A stretch of DNA of 64,000 bases from Rikenellaceae bacterium (GTDB lineage Bacteria; Bacteroidota; Bacteroidia; Bacteroidales; Rikenellaceae). Each line of letters begins with the position of its first letter. The stretch's first letter is position 1. A program made the position numbers and the translations under genes. Below are positions 19,437-28,824 of the stretch, piece after piece. The DNA is taken from the NCBI GenBank assembly GCA_015059865.1, contig SUZP01000001.1:34453-98452 (forward strand), given 5' to 3'. Under the pieces are notes generated by a model. That model saw only the letters and a program-made list of their open reading frames with translations, was not told the DNA's origin and searched no databases.

Positions 19437-20375
19437 TTACAGTAGCCCTTTGCCCGACTTTACAATCTTACCCTCCTCGGTAAGTTGGTTTATCATCCTG
19501 TCAAGCACGCCATTGATAAAGCTGCCACTGGACTCAGTGGAGTAACATTTAGCAATGTCGATATACTCGTTCATTGTCACTCGTACAGGTATTGACGGGA
19601 AGTTCTCCGCCTCGGCAATAGCTGTAACGAGGATAATCTTATCCATCAACGCCACACGCTCGATATCCCAATTACGCATAGAGTTGTCGAGTAGGAGCGA
19701 AATACGGTCGTAGCCTGCAATAGCGTAGCGCAACAACGACTTTGCATAGTCGAGGTCCTCGTCGCTCTTGAACTGTGGCATCAACTTTATAGTATCGCGC
19801 TTCTCGCTCATTGACAATATTGTACGCGACACCATTGTCAAGAGAAAGCCCAAGTCATCATTCCAAAGCACCGACTGCTCTTCGAGCACCGTTTCGAGGG
19901 GCTCGAACTCTTCGAGCATTGTCATATATATATCCGACACAAGTTGCGCATCTTCACGGAATGAACGCACCTCCGAAAGCATATATTTTTGGTAGAATGG
20001 CTGACGGATTAGGGCATTGTAGAGAGCTACGATAAGGTCGCGATGGTCTTTCCACGACAACTTTCGTGCCTTCAACTCCGTCTGCAAGCCCTCATCCTCG
20101 GCAAGACGGAGGATAACCTTATTCTCCACGAACTTACGATTTGGATGCAAGTCATCGTATGTAGGTAACTTCTTATTCTCGCCAATACGGATACGCTCGG
20201 CCGCATACTCGGCAATCTCAGGAACGAGTGCGAGCAAATGAAAATATAGGTCGTAGGCGCGGTCAATCGAGGTGACGAGGTTTTTCTCGCTTACAACGGG
20301 TGTCAAACCCTCGCACTGGATATGCGCATAGACAGCTTTTACTACTTTTGTTCTAAGTACTCTTCTGCTCAACAT
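19437..20375 (-). CDS. nusB: Transcription antitermination factor NusB (bacteroidete long form)
   Basis: 312 aa; MLSRRVLRTKVVKAVYA..., C-terminal DKIILVTAIAEAENFPSIPVRVTMNEYIDIAKCYSTESSGSFINGVLD. Confidence 0.9.
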   Translation of the reverse strand: MLSRRVLRTKVVKAVYAHIQCEGLTPVVSEKNLVTSIDRAYDLYFHLLALVPEIAEYAAERIRIGENKKLPTYDDLHPNRKFVENKVILRLAEDEGLQTELKARKLSWKDHRDLIVALYNALIRQPFYQKYMLSEVRSFREDAQLVSDIYMTMLEEFEPLETVLEEQSVLWNDDLGFLLTMVSRTILSMSEKRDTIKLMPQFKSDEDLDYAKSLLRYAIAGYDRISLLLDNSMRNWDIERVALMDKIILVTAIAEAENFPSIPVRVTMNEYIDIAKCYSTESSGSFINGVLDRMINQLTEEGKIVKSGKGLL

Positions 20376-20520
20376 AACATCAAGGAGCTAAACTTTTTTT
20401 ATTTACCGAGCGCAAAGATACAAATTAAAGTGAAAAACTCTAAATTTTTAACTTTTAATTTTCGACTTTTAGCTCAAAAAACAAAGTTTTTTTGTATCTT
20501 TGCGACAAATTAGATAGAGT

Positions 20521-20784
20521 ATGAAATTTAGAGAAGAATACAAAGTGCGCTCTATGGCGGGCGAGAATGTGGTAATTATGCAGGGTGAGGCAGGTAGCGA
20601 TATGACTCGCATAATTTCACTCAACGACTCGTCGTTGCTCCTTTGGAACGAGTTGCAGGGCAAGGAGTTCGAGGTTTCGGATATTGCGAATATCCTCGTT
20701 GCCACCTACGAAATCGACACCGAAGTAGCCGAGCGTGATGCAAAGGCTTGGGTGGAGAAGTTGCAAGAGTGCGGACTTATTTAG
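20521..20784 (+). CDS. PqqD family protein (RRE-like)
   Basis: 87 aa; RSMAGENVVIMQGEAGSDMTRIISLNDSSLLLWNELQGKEFEVSDIANILVATYEID...AWVEKLQECGLI matches the PqqD fold pattern. Confidence 0.8.
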   Translation: MKFREEYKVRSMAGENVVIMQGEAGSDMTRIISLNDSSLLLWNELQGKEFEVSDIANILVATYEIDTEVAERDAKAWVEKLQECGLI

Positions 20785-20816
20785 ACGAGAGACGAAAGAC
20801 GAGAGACGAGAGAAAT
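20781..20816. repeat. GACGAGAGACGAAAG repeat family, copy 2 (contains the PqqD stop codon)
   Basis: TTAGACGAGAGACGAAAGACGAGAGACGAGAGAAA; the TAG at 20782-20784 is the PqqD stop. Confidence 0.85.
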
Positions 20817-20856
20817 GCAAAATTTTTAATTTTTAATTTTTAATTCTTAATTTGTT

Positions 20857-21270
20857 ATGAGGCGATTAGCGAAAATAACCCTGATGTTAGCCGTATACCT
20901 TGTGTGGGTATGCAGCAACTCTGTTATTTCGCTGTCGTGCTACGCAAATCACGCAGAGCATATCCATTGCTGCGGACAGCACTGCGACTGCCACCACGAG
21001 GGTTGCGAGAAGATGCACTTCGAGTCGCCTCACGGCTGTCATCACGACCACTCAAACCGCATCGTTCTATACGACACATCGAAGGAGCAAGAGATTGATA
21101 TTAAACCCGTTATAAATAGTGTGGATTTACATCTTTTAACTCCTCACTACTCTCCCCTCACTACTCGCTACTCACTACTCACTACTCACTATTACGAACG
21201 AAGTGAGTCTCTACCGCAATCGCCTACCCTTTTAGGGTGCGGTATGCGCGCCCCTCCCGTTGTTGCATAA
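20857..21270 (+). CDS. Secreted His/Cys-rich putative metal-binding protein with repeat-derived C-terminus
   Basis: 137 aa; signal-like N-terminus then HAEHIHCCGQHCDCHHEGCEKMHFESPHGCHHDHS. The last ~45 codons are repeat sequence (CACTACTCn plus hairpins). Confidence 0.6.
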   Translation: MRRLAKITLMLAVYLVWVCSNSVISLSCYANHAEHIHCCGQHCDCHHEGCEKMHFESPHGCHHDHSNRIVLYDTSKEQEIDIKPVINSVDLHLLTPHYSPLTTRYSLLTTHYYERSESLPQSPTLLGCGMRAPPVVA

Positions 21271-21336
21271 TTGCTAAAAGGTCGAGCCAAGTGCTTGACT
21301 ACAAATCAATTATGTAATACTAACAACAACGGAAAA

Positions 21337-23655
21337 ATGAAAAAAATCATATTTTTACTTATAGGTATAGTGTTCGGTACGACTATCGTATCGGCACAGA
21401 ACATCACAGGTAAGGTACTCGATGCGCAGGGCAAACCCCTCCCCGGAGCATCGGTCTATTGGGCTGACACCTCGGTAGGTGTAGCAACCGACTTGGAGGG
21501 TAAGTTCACCCTCTACCGCGTGAAGGAGAACAACAGACTCGTAGCCTCGTTCCTTGGCTACACCAACGACACTCTGCGCGTGGAGCCGAAGGTGCGCGAG
21601 GTGGAGTTCAAGCTTACAGAGGGTGTTGCGGTGGATGCCGTAGTTGTGGAGGGAGGTCTCGGCAACTACATCCGCCAAGATGGACTGCTCAAAAGCGAGA
21701 ATATCTCGTTTGCCGGGTTGTGCAAAATGGCTTGCTGCAACTTGGCAGAGAGTTTCGAGAATTCGGCTTCGGTAACGGTAGGTTTCAGCGATGCCATTTC
21801 GGGCGCACGACAAATCAAGATGCTCGGCTTGGCAGGAACATACACGCAAATACTCGATGAAAACCGCACCATAATGCGTGGTTTGTCAGCTCCTTACGGC
21901 TTGTCCTACACACCGGGTATGTGGCTCTCGTCAATTCAGGTATCGAAGGGTATCGCCTCGGTTACGGCAGGACACGAGGCGATTACGGGACAGATAAACC
22001 TCGAACATCGCAAGCCGACTGACGAGGAGCGTCTCTTCTTAAACCTCTTCCTCGACAGCCACCTCAAACCCGAATTTAACCTCTCGACTGCACTCCCCGT
22101 AACGAAGGATAAGCGACTTTCGACCGTTATCTTGGCACACGGAGCGAGTGGCACAATCAACCACGACAGCAACAAAGATGGCTACCGCGACACTCCACTC
22201 GCCCGCACAGGCTCGATAGCCAATCGTTGGCTCTATCAGGCGGAGAATGGTATGCAGGTGCGTTGGGGCGCGAAGTACATCTACGACCATCGCATCGGCG
22301 GCCAGATGAACTACGATACCAAGTGGCACAAGGACTCCTACTTCAATAACGGCAAGTCGTGGCGTGAGAATTGGCACGAGAAGAACATCTACGGCTCGGA
22401 GGTTAAAAACCAAGAGGCGAATGTATATTTCAAGCTCGGCACGCCCGTAGGCGAGGCGGTGTTCGACAAGGAGAACAACGAGGAGTTGCGCTCGAATATC
22501 GCCGTAGTGGTCGATTACGACTTCTTCGACGAGGATAGCTACTTCGGAGCCGACAAGCTCTATCGTGGTCGTCAGCATATGACCACAGCGAATGCGATGT
22601 ATGTCCACTACTTCACACCGCGTTCATCGCTCAATAGCGGTATCAGCGCATCGTCACGCTGGGTAGATGAGGGACTTTTCGACTGGACTCGTGCAGCCTA
22701 TAATGGCGAAAACATCCTCCCTGCACACCGCAACGAGAGCGAGGTGGGTGCCTACACCGAGTACACCTTTAACCTCAAAGATAAGTTGTCGGTGGTGGCA
22801 GGTATTCGCTACGACTACGCATTCTACTTTAAGAAGCACCTCGTAACACCGCGTGCGCATATCAAGTGGAACATCACCCCAACCACCGTACTGCGTGGCT
22901 CGGCAGGTTTGGGACACCGCCCTACCGATATCGTAACGGATAATATTGGTATCTTGGCAACAGGTCGTACCATCAATATCGACACCAACCTCGACCGTAT
23001 GGAGCACGCACTGACTGCTGGTGGCTCGCTCTCGCAGAGCATCACAACATTCGCGCCTAATGATATGACAATCAGCGTAGATTACTTCTACACGCGCATA
23101 TTTAATACGGTGGTGGTAGACCAAGAGGGCAACCCTTGGACTATCGACATCTACAACAACGATGGTATGTCGCGTACCCACACCGCACAGATTGATATCA
23201 CTTGGACACCAATCAAGCGATTCGATATCTTTGCGACCTTCCGCTATACCGACTCGCGTTATACAATCAACAACAACGGCGCACCTGAAATGGTCGAAAG
23301 ACCACTTGTAAGCCGTTACAAGGCGTTGATTAACTTGCAGTACGCTACCAATATGCGCAAGTGGACATTCGACCTTACGGCGCAGTTGAATGGCCCTGCA
23401 CGCATACCTACGCAGACAGGCGATTTAAAGGACTCGACCTTGTCGCCAATCTATCCGATGTTGTTTGCGCAGGTGTCGCGCCGTATCAAGAAGTGGGAGA
23501 TATATGTTGGTTGCGAGAATATACTGAATTTCAAGCAGAAAAACCCGATAATTTCGGGCGATGCACCATACTCAACCGCCTTCAACTCATCGTTGATTTG
23601 GGGACCACTGATGGGTGCAAAGGCCTATATCGGAGTGAGGTTTAACCTATACTAA
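21337..23655 (+). CDS. TonB-dependent outer-membrane receptor
   Basis: ATG 21337 (MKKIIFLLIGIVFG...); CarboxypepD_reg-like N-terminus NITGKVLDAQGKPLPGASVYW, plug region, C-terminal beta-barrel ending AKAYIGVRFNLY. Confidence 0.9.
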   Translation: MKKIIFLLIGIVFGTTIVSAQNITGKVLDAQGKPLPGASVYWADTSVGVATDLEGKFTLYRVKENNRLVASFLGYTNDTLRVEPKVREVEFKLTEGVAVDAVVVEGGLGNYIRQDGLLKSENISFAGLCKMACCNLAESFENSASVTVGFSDAISGARQIKMLGLAGTYTQILDENRTIMRGLSAPYGLSYTPGMWLSSIQVSKGIASVTAGHEAITGQINLEHRKPTDEERLFLNLFLDSHLKPEFNLSTALPVTKDKRLSTVILAHGASGTINHDSNKDGYRDTPLARTGSIANRWLYQAENGMQVRWGAKYIYDHRIGGQMNYDTKWHKDSYFNNGKSWRENWHEKNIYGSEVKNQEANVYFKLGTPVGEAVFDKENNEELRSNIAVVVDYDFFDEDSYFGADKLYRGRQHMTTANAMYVHYFTPRSSLNSGISASSRWVDEGLFDWTRAAYNGENILPAHRNESEVGAYTEYTFNLKDKLSVVAGIRYDYAFYFKKHLVTPRAHIKWNITPTTVLRGSAGLGHRPTDIVTDNIGILATGRTINIDTNLDRMEHALTAGGSLSQSITTFAPNDMTISVDYFYTRIFNTVVVDQEGNPWTIDIYNNDGMSRTHTAQIDITWTPIKRFDIFATFRYTDSRYTINNNGAPEMVERPLVSRYKALINLQYATNMRKWTFDLTAQLNGPARIPTQTGDLKDSTLSPIYPMLFAQVSRRIKKWEIYVGCENILNFKQKNPIISGDAPYSTAFNSSLIWGPLMGAKAYIGVRFNLY

Positions 23656-23720
23656 TTGAGAATTGAGAATTGAGAATTGAGAATTGAGAATTAAAAATTA
23701 AAAATTAAAAGTTACAAGTT

Positions 23721-24029
23721 ATGAAAAAGATTATGATGATTTTGGCTGCGCTTGCCGTAGTTGCAGGTGTAGCAACAGCAGCCCCAAAGCAGAAGGCTGA
23801 GAAGGTCATTTCGACCGTAGTATTTACCACCGACATCGACTGCGCACACTGCGCACAGAAGGTATTGAACACCATCCCTTACGAGAAGGGTATCAAGGAT
23901 GTGCAGGTAGATGTACCAACCAAGACCGTAACTGTAAAGTTCGATGCTGCGAAGAACTCGACAGAGTCGCTCACAAAGGCTTTCGAGAGCATCAAGGTAA
24001 AGGTATTGAAGAGCGAGGAGAAGAAGTAA
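23721..24029 (+). CDS. Periplasmic heavy-metal-associated (HMA) domain protein
   Basis: 102 aa; signal peptide, TTDIDCAHCAQKVLNTIPYEKGIKDVQVDVPTKTVTVKF (CxxC HMA motif). Confidence 0.88.
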   Translation: MKKIMMILAALAVVAGVATAAPKQKAEKVISTVVFTTDIDCAHCAQKVLNTIPYEKGIKDVQVDVPTKTVTVKFDAAKNSTESLTKAFESIKVKVLKSEEKK

Positions 24030-24046
24030 TCATCTCCGAGACTACG

Positions 24047-24091
24047 AAAATATGCGTGTTCCGACCAAGTGTGTTGAGACGCGCATATTTT
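24047..24091 (+). terminator. Hairpin terminator after the HMA gene
   Basis: AAAATATGCG ... CGCATATTTT, 10-bp stem followed by ATTG. Confidence 0.7.
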
Positions 24092-24231
24092 ATTGAATAT
24101 TACAAAACAAAAAGGAGTCTATTTTTAGCGTTTTTTCAATAAAACCACAAAACTATTTCCTAATCTTTAATTCTTTTTGTACCTTTGAGCGAAATTTTAG
24201 GTTATTTCTAATTAAAATTCTATAAAACACT

Positions 24232-25464
24232 ATGAAAGAAGCAATTGCAATTCTTACAGGTGGCGGTCCTGCACCGGGTATGAACACCGTTGTAGGCAGC
24301 GTTGCCAAGACTTTCCTTGCAAAGGGTTATCGCGTTATCGGTTTACACCACGGATATTCGGGTTTGTTCAATCCAAACCCTCGCCACGAGGACTTGGACT
24401 TCTTCAAGGCTGACTATATCTTCAATCAGGGTGGCTCGTACCTTACAATGAGCCGTTTCAAGCCAACTGATGCAGATTTCGAGAATAATTTCAACCTCTC
24501 GTTCTTCACCGAGAATAACATCAAGTTGCTCGTAACCGTAGGTGGTGATGATACCGCTTCGACAGCAAACCGCATCGCTAAGTTCTTGGAGGCTAAGCAG
24601 TACCCTATCGCAAATATCCATGTTCCAAAGACTATCGACAACGACCTTCCACTTCCTGCTGGCACACCAACATTCGGCTACCAGTCGGCTAAGGAGGGCG
24701 GCACCGTTATCGGTCGCGCCGTATACAACGATGCTCGTACATCGTCTAACTGGTTTGTCGTAGCGGCAATGGGCCGTTCGGCAGGCCACCTCGCATTCGG
24801 CATTGGCTCGGCTTGCCACTACCCTATGATTGTTATTCCTGAGATGTTCAACAAGACCGAGATTACTGTCGAGAAGATTGTAAACTTGGTTGTGTCGGCA
24901 ATCATCAAGCGCAAGTTGATGGGTATCGAGTATGGCGCCGCAATGATTTCGGAGGGTGTATTCCACTCGCTCTCTGACGAGGAGATTGCAAAGTCGGGTG
25001 TTCACTTCTCGTATGATGACCACGGACACCCTGAGTTGGGTAAGGTGTCGAAGGCACATATCTTCAACGAGATGTTGGAGAAGAAGGTCAAGGAGTTGGA
25101 CTTGAAGGTTAAGTCGCGCCCAGTGGAGATTGGCTACGAGGTGCGTTGTCAAACCCCTATCGCATACGACTTGGTTTACTGCTCGGAGTTGGGTATGGGC
25201 GTATACAAGCTCTTCTCGGAGGGTAAGACCGGCTGTATGGTCTATATCTCGCAGGATGGCTTCGTGTCACCACTCTACTTGAAGGATTTGCAGGACCCTA
25301 CAACCGGCAAGATTCCACCACGCCTCGTAAATATCGAGTCGGACAAGGTACAGCAGGTCATCAACAACATCTTGAACTATGTTACCGAGGAGGACTACGC
25401 AGCTGCAAAGCAGTATGTCGCTAATCCTGAGGAGTTCGATTTCCGCAAGATTTTGAACTGGTAA
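24232..25464 (+). CDS. 6-phosphofructokinase, predicted pyrophosphate-dependent
   Basis: 410 aa; LTGGGPAPGMNTVVGS, GGDD (24541-24552) and PKTIDND (24625-24645) motifs. Confidence 0.9.
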   Translation: MKEAIAILTGGGPAPGMNTVVGSVAKTFLAKGYRVIGLHHGYSGLFNPNPRHEDLDFFKADYIFNQGGSYLTMSRFKPTDADFENNFNLSFFTENNIKLLVTVGGDDTASTANRIAKFLEAKQYPIANIHVPKTIDNDLPLPAGTPTFGYQSAKEGGTVIGRAVYNDARTSSNWFVVAAMGRSAGHLAFGIGSACHYPMIVIPEMFNKTEITVEKIVNLVVSAIIKRKLMGIEYGAAMISEGVFHSLSDEEIAKSGVHFSYDDHGHPELGKVSKAHIFNEMLEKKVKELDLKVKSRPVEIGYEVRCQTPIAYDLVYCSELGMGVYKLFSEGKTGCMVYISQDGFVSPLYLKDLQDPTTGKIPPRLVNIESDKVQQVINNILNYVTEEDYAAAKQYVANPEEFDFRKILNW

Positions 25465-25486
25465 GTATCAAATATCACAGAAAAGG

Positions 25487-25525
25487 GCCTGCCTAACAAG
25501 TGAAAAAGTTAGGCAGGCTCTTTTT
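25487..25525 (+). terminator. Rho-independent terminator after PFK
   Basis: GCCTGCCTAAC-aagtgaaaaa-GTTAGGCAGGC-TCTTTTTG, 11-bp perfect stem. Confidence 0.9.
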
Positions 25526-25565
25526 GTCGGAAGTTGTATAACAAGAGTTAAGTTCTGCCATAAGG

Positions 25566-25640
25566 AAGCGAGTTCCCAAGAAAATTGTTTTTAGGCAGAT
25601 GAGAGCAAGGCAAACAAGGAGCCGAGTGCGCAGCATACTT
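25566..25640. repeat. 75-bp direct repeat, copy 1
   Basis: AAGCGAGTTCCCAAGAAAATTGTTTTTAGGCAGATGAGAGCAAGGCAAACAAGGAGCCGAGTGCGCAGCATACTT; identical to 25702-25776. Confidence 0.95.
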
Positions 25641-25701
25641 CCAAGCTCGACAAAAAACGCATTTTAAGGAGGCAAATACAAAGCGCACAAGAAATCCGCC
25701 T

Positions 25702-25776
25702 AAGCGAGTTCCCAAGAAAATTGTTTTTAGGCAGATGAGAGCAAGGCAAACAAGGAGCCGAGTGCGCAGCATACTT
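25702..25776. repeat. 75-bp direct repeat, copy 2
   Basis: Identical to 25566-25640, 136-bp period. Confidence 0.95.
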
Positions 25777-25841
25777 AGGCGTATGTGAGCAACTCGGCTA
25801 CCGATGTTTAACGCAGCTATCGCTGCTTAAAAACAATTTTA

Positions 25842-26294
25842 CTATGCTACTGCATTCGAGATAAGGAATGTCGCTGCAACAGTCAAGATAGCATACAACT
25901 CTGGGAACGCACCGAGGATAAGGGTCTTACCCATAACATCGTGACCGTTACCAATAGCTGCGATACCGTTAGCACAAACCTTTGCCTGAAAGATTGCAGC
26001 AAAGAGGTTTACGATACCTACGAGAAGACCAGCACCAAATACTGCTGCTGCCTGATACATCGAGATATCTGCAGTAAGAAGGCCCTGTACCATAAAGAAA
26101 CATACGAAGCCATACAAACCCTGTGAACCTGGGAGAGCCGAAAGAATCATGTAGCTACCGAATGCGCTACCATTCTTTTTCATTGCGCCTACTGCGGTCT
26201 GACCGCAAATAGCTGTACCTACTGCCGAAGCGATACCTGCAACACCTACCATCAATACTACACCGAGGTAGGCCAAAATCAAAGCTGAAGTCAT
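25842..26294 (-). CDS. V-type ATP synthase subunit K (proteolipid)
   Basis: 150 aa; duplicated hairpin, VGVAGIASAVGTAICGQTAVGAMKK and C-terminal FPELYAILTVAATFLI. Confidence 0.92.
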   Translation of the reverse strand: MTSALILAYLGVVLMVGVAGIASAVGTAICGQTAVGAMKKNGSAFGSYMILSALPGSQGLYGFVCFFMVQGLLTADISMYQAAAVFGAGLLVGIVNLFAAIFQAKVCANGIAAIGNGHDVMGKTLILGAFPELYAILTVAATFLISNAVA

Positions 26295-26349
26295 AATTTT
26301 AAAGTGTTTTAATTAGTTTGTTAAAAAATTTTATTGAAATATTTATTTG

Positions 26350-28209
26350 TTAAATCTCTTTTTTAAGAGGATTGAAAGAGCGTGTTGTCATCTCGAAACC
26401 GGCATTCTTGTAGAACTCCACAAAGGTCAAACGCATAGGGTGTACGAATGACGAAATCGAAGACATAAAGAGGTTGATGCCGTGTCCAACGAGCAAAATC
26501 GCAGTAGCACCCAAAATCTGGAATATAGTACCTACACCAAACTGCTCAATACCTCCGTCGAGGCCTGTGAGTCCCAATGCCAACGAATTGAAGACTTGCG
26601 CCAACACACCTCCCGACAAACCGATAGCAAAGAGTCGGATATACGAGAGCACATCACTCAACAAGCCCGTTACATTATTATAGGTATCCCACAATCCCGA
26701 AGCGAAATTGAGAATTGGGTTACGCTTAACATCGTTCAAGATAAGCATAAACAGCGCTCCTATACCCATAGCAACATAGAATGCTATGTCCGAAGTTGTA
26801 AAGCCCGGTATTACCCAGCTTGGGTCAAGCAGCTGCAATCCACCTGCAAGACAACCCGACAAGAGTATGATAAACCAACCCAATGTAGCAAAGGTTGATG
26901 TTATACCGAATGTATAGGCCTTGAATACAATGTTGAGCAACATACCCACCAAAATCTGGAACACTCCGAGAGCCAACGACCAAGCGAAGAATTTACCTTG
27001 GAAGTCGAGGAACGGAATAGGACAATCAGCCATATTCGGATATCCCATCAATGCAGGGATACTCATTCCGAAGAGCGAGCCCGTATACAAGCCAAAGAGA
27101 GTTGTCGCACCACCGCAAACCATTGTGAGATATGCAGCCTGACGCATCTTCGGAGCCTTCAACGCCAGCACTAAGCCGAGCGCAAAGATTATTGCTCCAT
27201 AGCCTGCATCGTTCAAACATATAGCGAAGAAGAGCATATAGAATGGCGCAAAGAATGGAGTCATATCCAGAGTTCCATACTTTGGCAATGCGTACAAGCC
27301 TCCAATCATCTCGAACAGACGCGCAAAGCGGTTATTCTTCAACTTAACCGGCGTATCATCCTCAGGAGATGGTTCCTCCTTGATGTATACTACATCCGGA
27401 CAGCTGTCAAGCGCAGCATCCACCTTCTCCGAGGTAGCCTTCTCAGCCCAGCCCTCCATAACGAGTAGCAAGCCATCGGCCGCCTTATCTGCCGTAGCCT
27501 CGATGCGGACATCCTGCATCTTGTACTTCAATGCCACAAGCTCAGCCTCAATCTCGACGCGAGCATTAGCCACTGCGCTAAGGATTGCGTTTTGAGCCTT
27601 TATCGCAGCCTCGTTCTGCTCGATTTGAGCCTTTATCTCAGCGTTGCTCATCGTAGGAGCCTTCTGCTCCTGTGCATCGATGGCGATATCCTCGGAGCCG
27701 TTGCCGATAACGACAAAGCGCACCGTTGCAGCATCCTCGCCTATGACGGCGATATTCATCTCTGCACCCCACGCTGCACTGCTCTTCTCGAATGTCGAGC
27801 GTTGAGCCGTGAAGTAGCGCAACACCACTCCACTCTCGGCCAACTTAGCGAGCACCGAGCAGTCGAAGTCACCCCAAGCAATCCACTCGTCGAGCAACTT
27901 CTGCAAGCGAACATTATCCGCCTTCGCGTTTGCGATAACGGCCTGTGCCTCCTGATAAGCCTCGAAGACATTACCCTTCTCGACCTTTGCGCCACCAGCA
28001 ACATATGCCTCGCTATTCGCAAATTGTTCGAGCGAAGCGAGTGCCTTAGTGCGCTCATCGATAGCCGATACAAGGGCTCTATCCGCCTCGGTTGGCTCCC
28101 AACCTGAGGTGGTGATATCGACCATACCCAGCTCACGCAGACGCTCGATAAAGCGCTCGCGCTCCGCCGAGAAGAGTACGATATTGTATTTCATCATCTT
28201 TACAATCAT
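26350..28209 (-). CDS. V-type ATP synthase subunit I
   Basis: 619 aa; MIVKMMKYNIVLFSAERERFIERLRELGMVDI..., C-terminal multi-TM domain with SYIRLFAIGLSGGVLAQVFN. Confidence 0.93.
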   Translation of the reverse strand: MIVKMMKYNIVLFSAERERFIERLRELGMVDITTSGWEPTEADRALVSAIDERTKALASLEQFANSEAYVAGGAKVEKGNVFEAYQEAQAVIANAKADNVRLQKLLDEWIAWGDFDCSVLAKLAESGVVLRYFTAQRSTFEKSSAAWGAEMNIAVIGEDAATVRFVVIGNGSEDIAIDAQEQKAPTMSNAEIKAQIEQNEAAIKAQNAILSAVANARVEIEAELVALKYKMQDVRIEATADKAADGLLLVMEGWAEKATSEKVDAALDSCPDVVYIKEEPSPEDDTPVKLKNNRFARLFEMIGGLYALPKYGTLDMTPFFAPFYMLFFAICLNDAGYGAIIFALGLVLALKAPKMRQAAYLTMVCGGATTLFGLYTGSLFGMSIPALMGYPNMADCPIPFLDFQGKFFAWSLALGVFQILVGMLLNIVFKAYTFGITSTFATLGWFIILLSGCLAGGLQLLDPSWVIPGFTTSDIAFYVAMGIGALFMLILNDVKRNPILNFASGLWDTYNNVTGLLSDVLSYIRLFAIGLSGGVLAQVFNSLALGLTGLDGGIEQFGVGTIFQILGATAILLVGHGINLFMSSISSFVHPMRLTFVEFYKNAGFEMTTRSFNPLKKEI

Positions 28210-28817
28210 CTCTCTCCGCCCTCCTTTGCGGCTGCCTGCTGGCGAGTCTTGACGATTTTCTGTGCCGACTTAGAGAGGTTCTCTTCATCCTCCATAAATC
28301 GCTTAATCTTTCGTATAGCATCCTCATACCCAGGTATCTGCACCTTTTCGTAGAGGTTTACTTTCTGAGTAGTTTTACGGCGCGCATAGTCCAACAACAC
28401 CATTCTGCGGTTGTATACCTCGAACTCTATGCCCAAGGTCGCAACCCTCTTCAAAAACTCCACACCCTCGGTGTACCACGCTGGCGAGGAGAATAGGTCG
28501 AATGGCTTGCTCTCGAACTTCACATCGCGAAGTACGGGGATACGAACTCCTGCAATCTTCTGTGTTGTTAAATCGACATCTGCAACGCGAACAAGGGTAC
28601 AATCAAACTCTCCCCACAGAGCCACCATATAGTCGTACTCGGCTATGAGCGCATCCAAACGCTCGCGGTAGTCTGTTGCGGAGTCCTTCGCTCGCTTAAC
28701 CTCGGAGCGCAAGGCCGACTCCTTACTCTTGATGGTAGGGAGTGCCTTCTGGCGCATTTTCAGCTGTTTGCCGAGCTCGCCGAGCGAAGTCTTGTTATAT
28801 TGAAATTTGATTGCCAT
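28206..28817 (-). CDS. V-type ATP synthase subunit D
   Basis: 203 aa; FQYNKTSLGELGKQLKMRQKALPTIKSKESALRSEVKR; 4-nt overlap with the subunit I gene. Confidence 0.92.
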   Translation of the reverse strand: MAIKFQYNKTSLGELGKQLKMRQKALPTIKSKESALRSEVKRAKDSATDYRERLDALIAEYDYMVALWGEFDCTLVRVADVDLTTQKIAGVRIPVLRDVKFESKPFDLFSSPAWYTEGVEFLKRVATLGIEFEVYNRRMVLLDYARRKTTQKVNLYEKVQIPGYEDAIRKIKRFMEDEENLSKSAQKIVKTRQQAAAKEGGER

Positions 28818-28824
28818 CGCTTAA

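Noticed and set aside
21120-21336. Cobalamin-type riboswitch before the TonB receptor
   Set aside because: The interval is repeat sequence and part of the preceding ORF; no cobalamin aptamer motif seen.
24343-25152. 269-aa minus-strand ORF
   Set aside because: Antisense shadow of the PFK gene.
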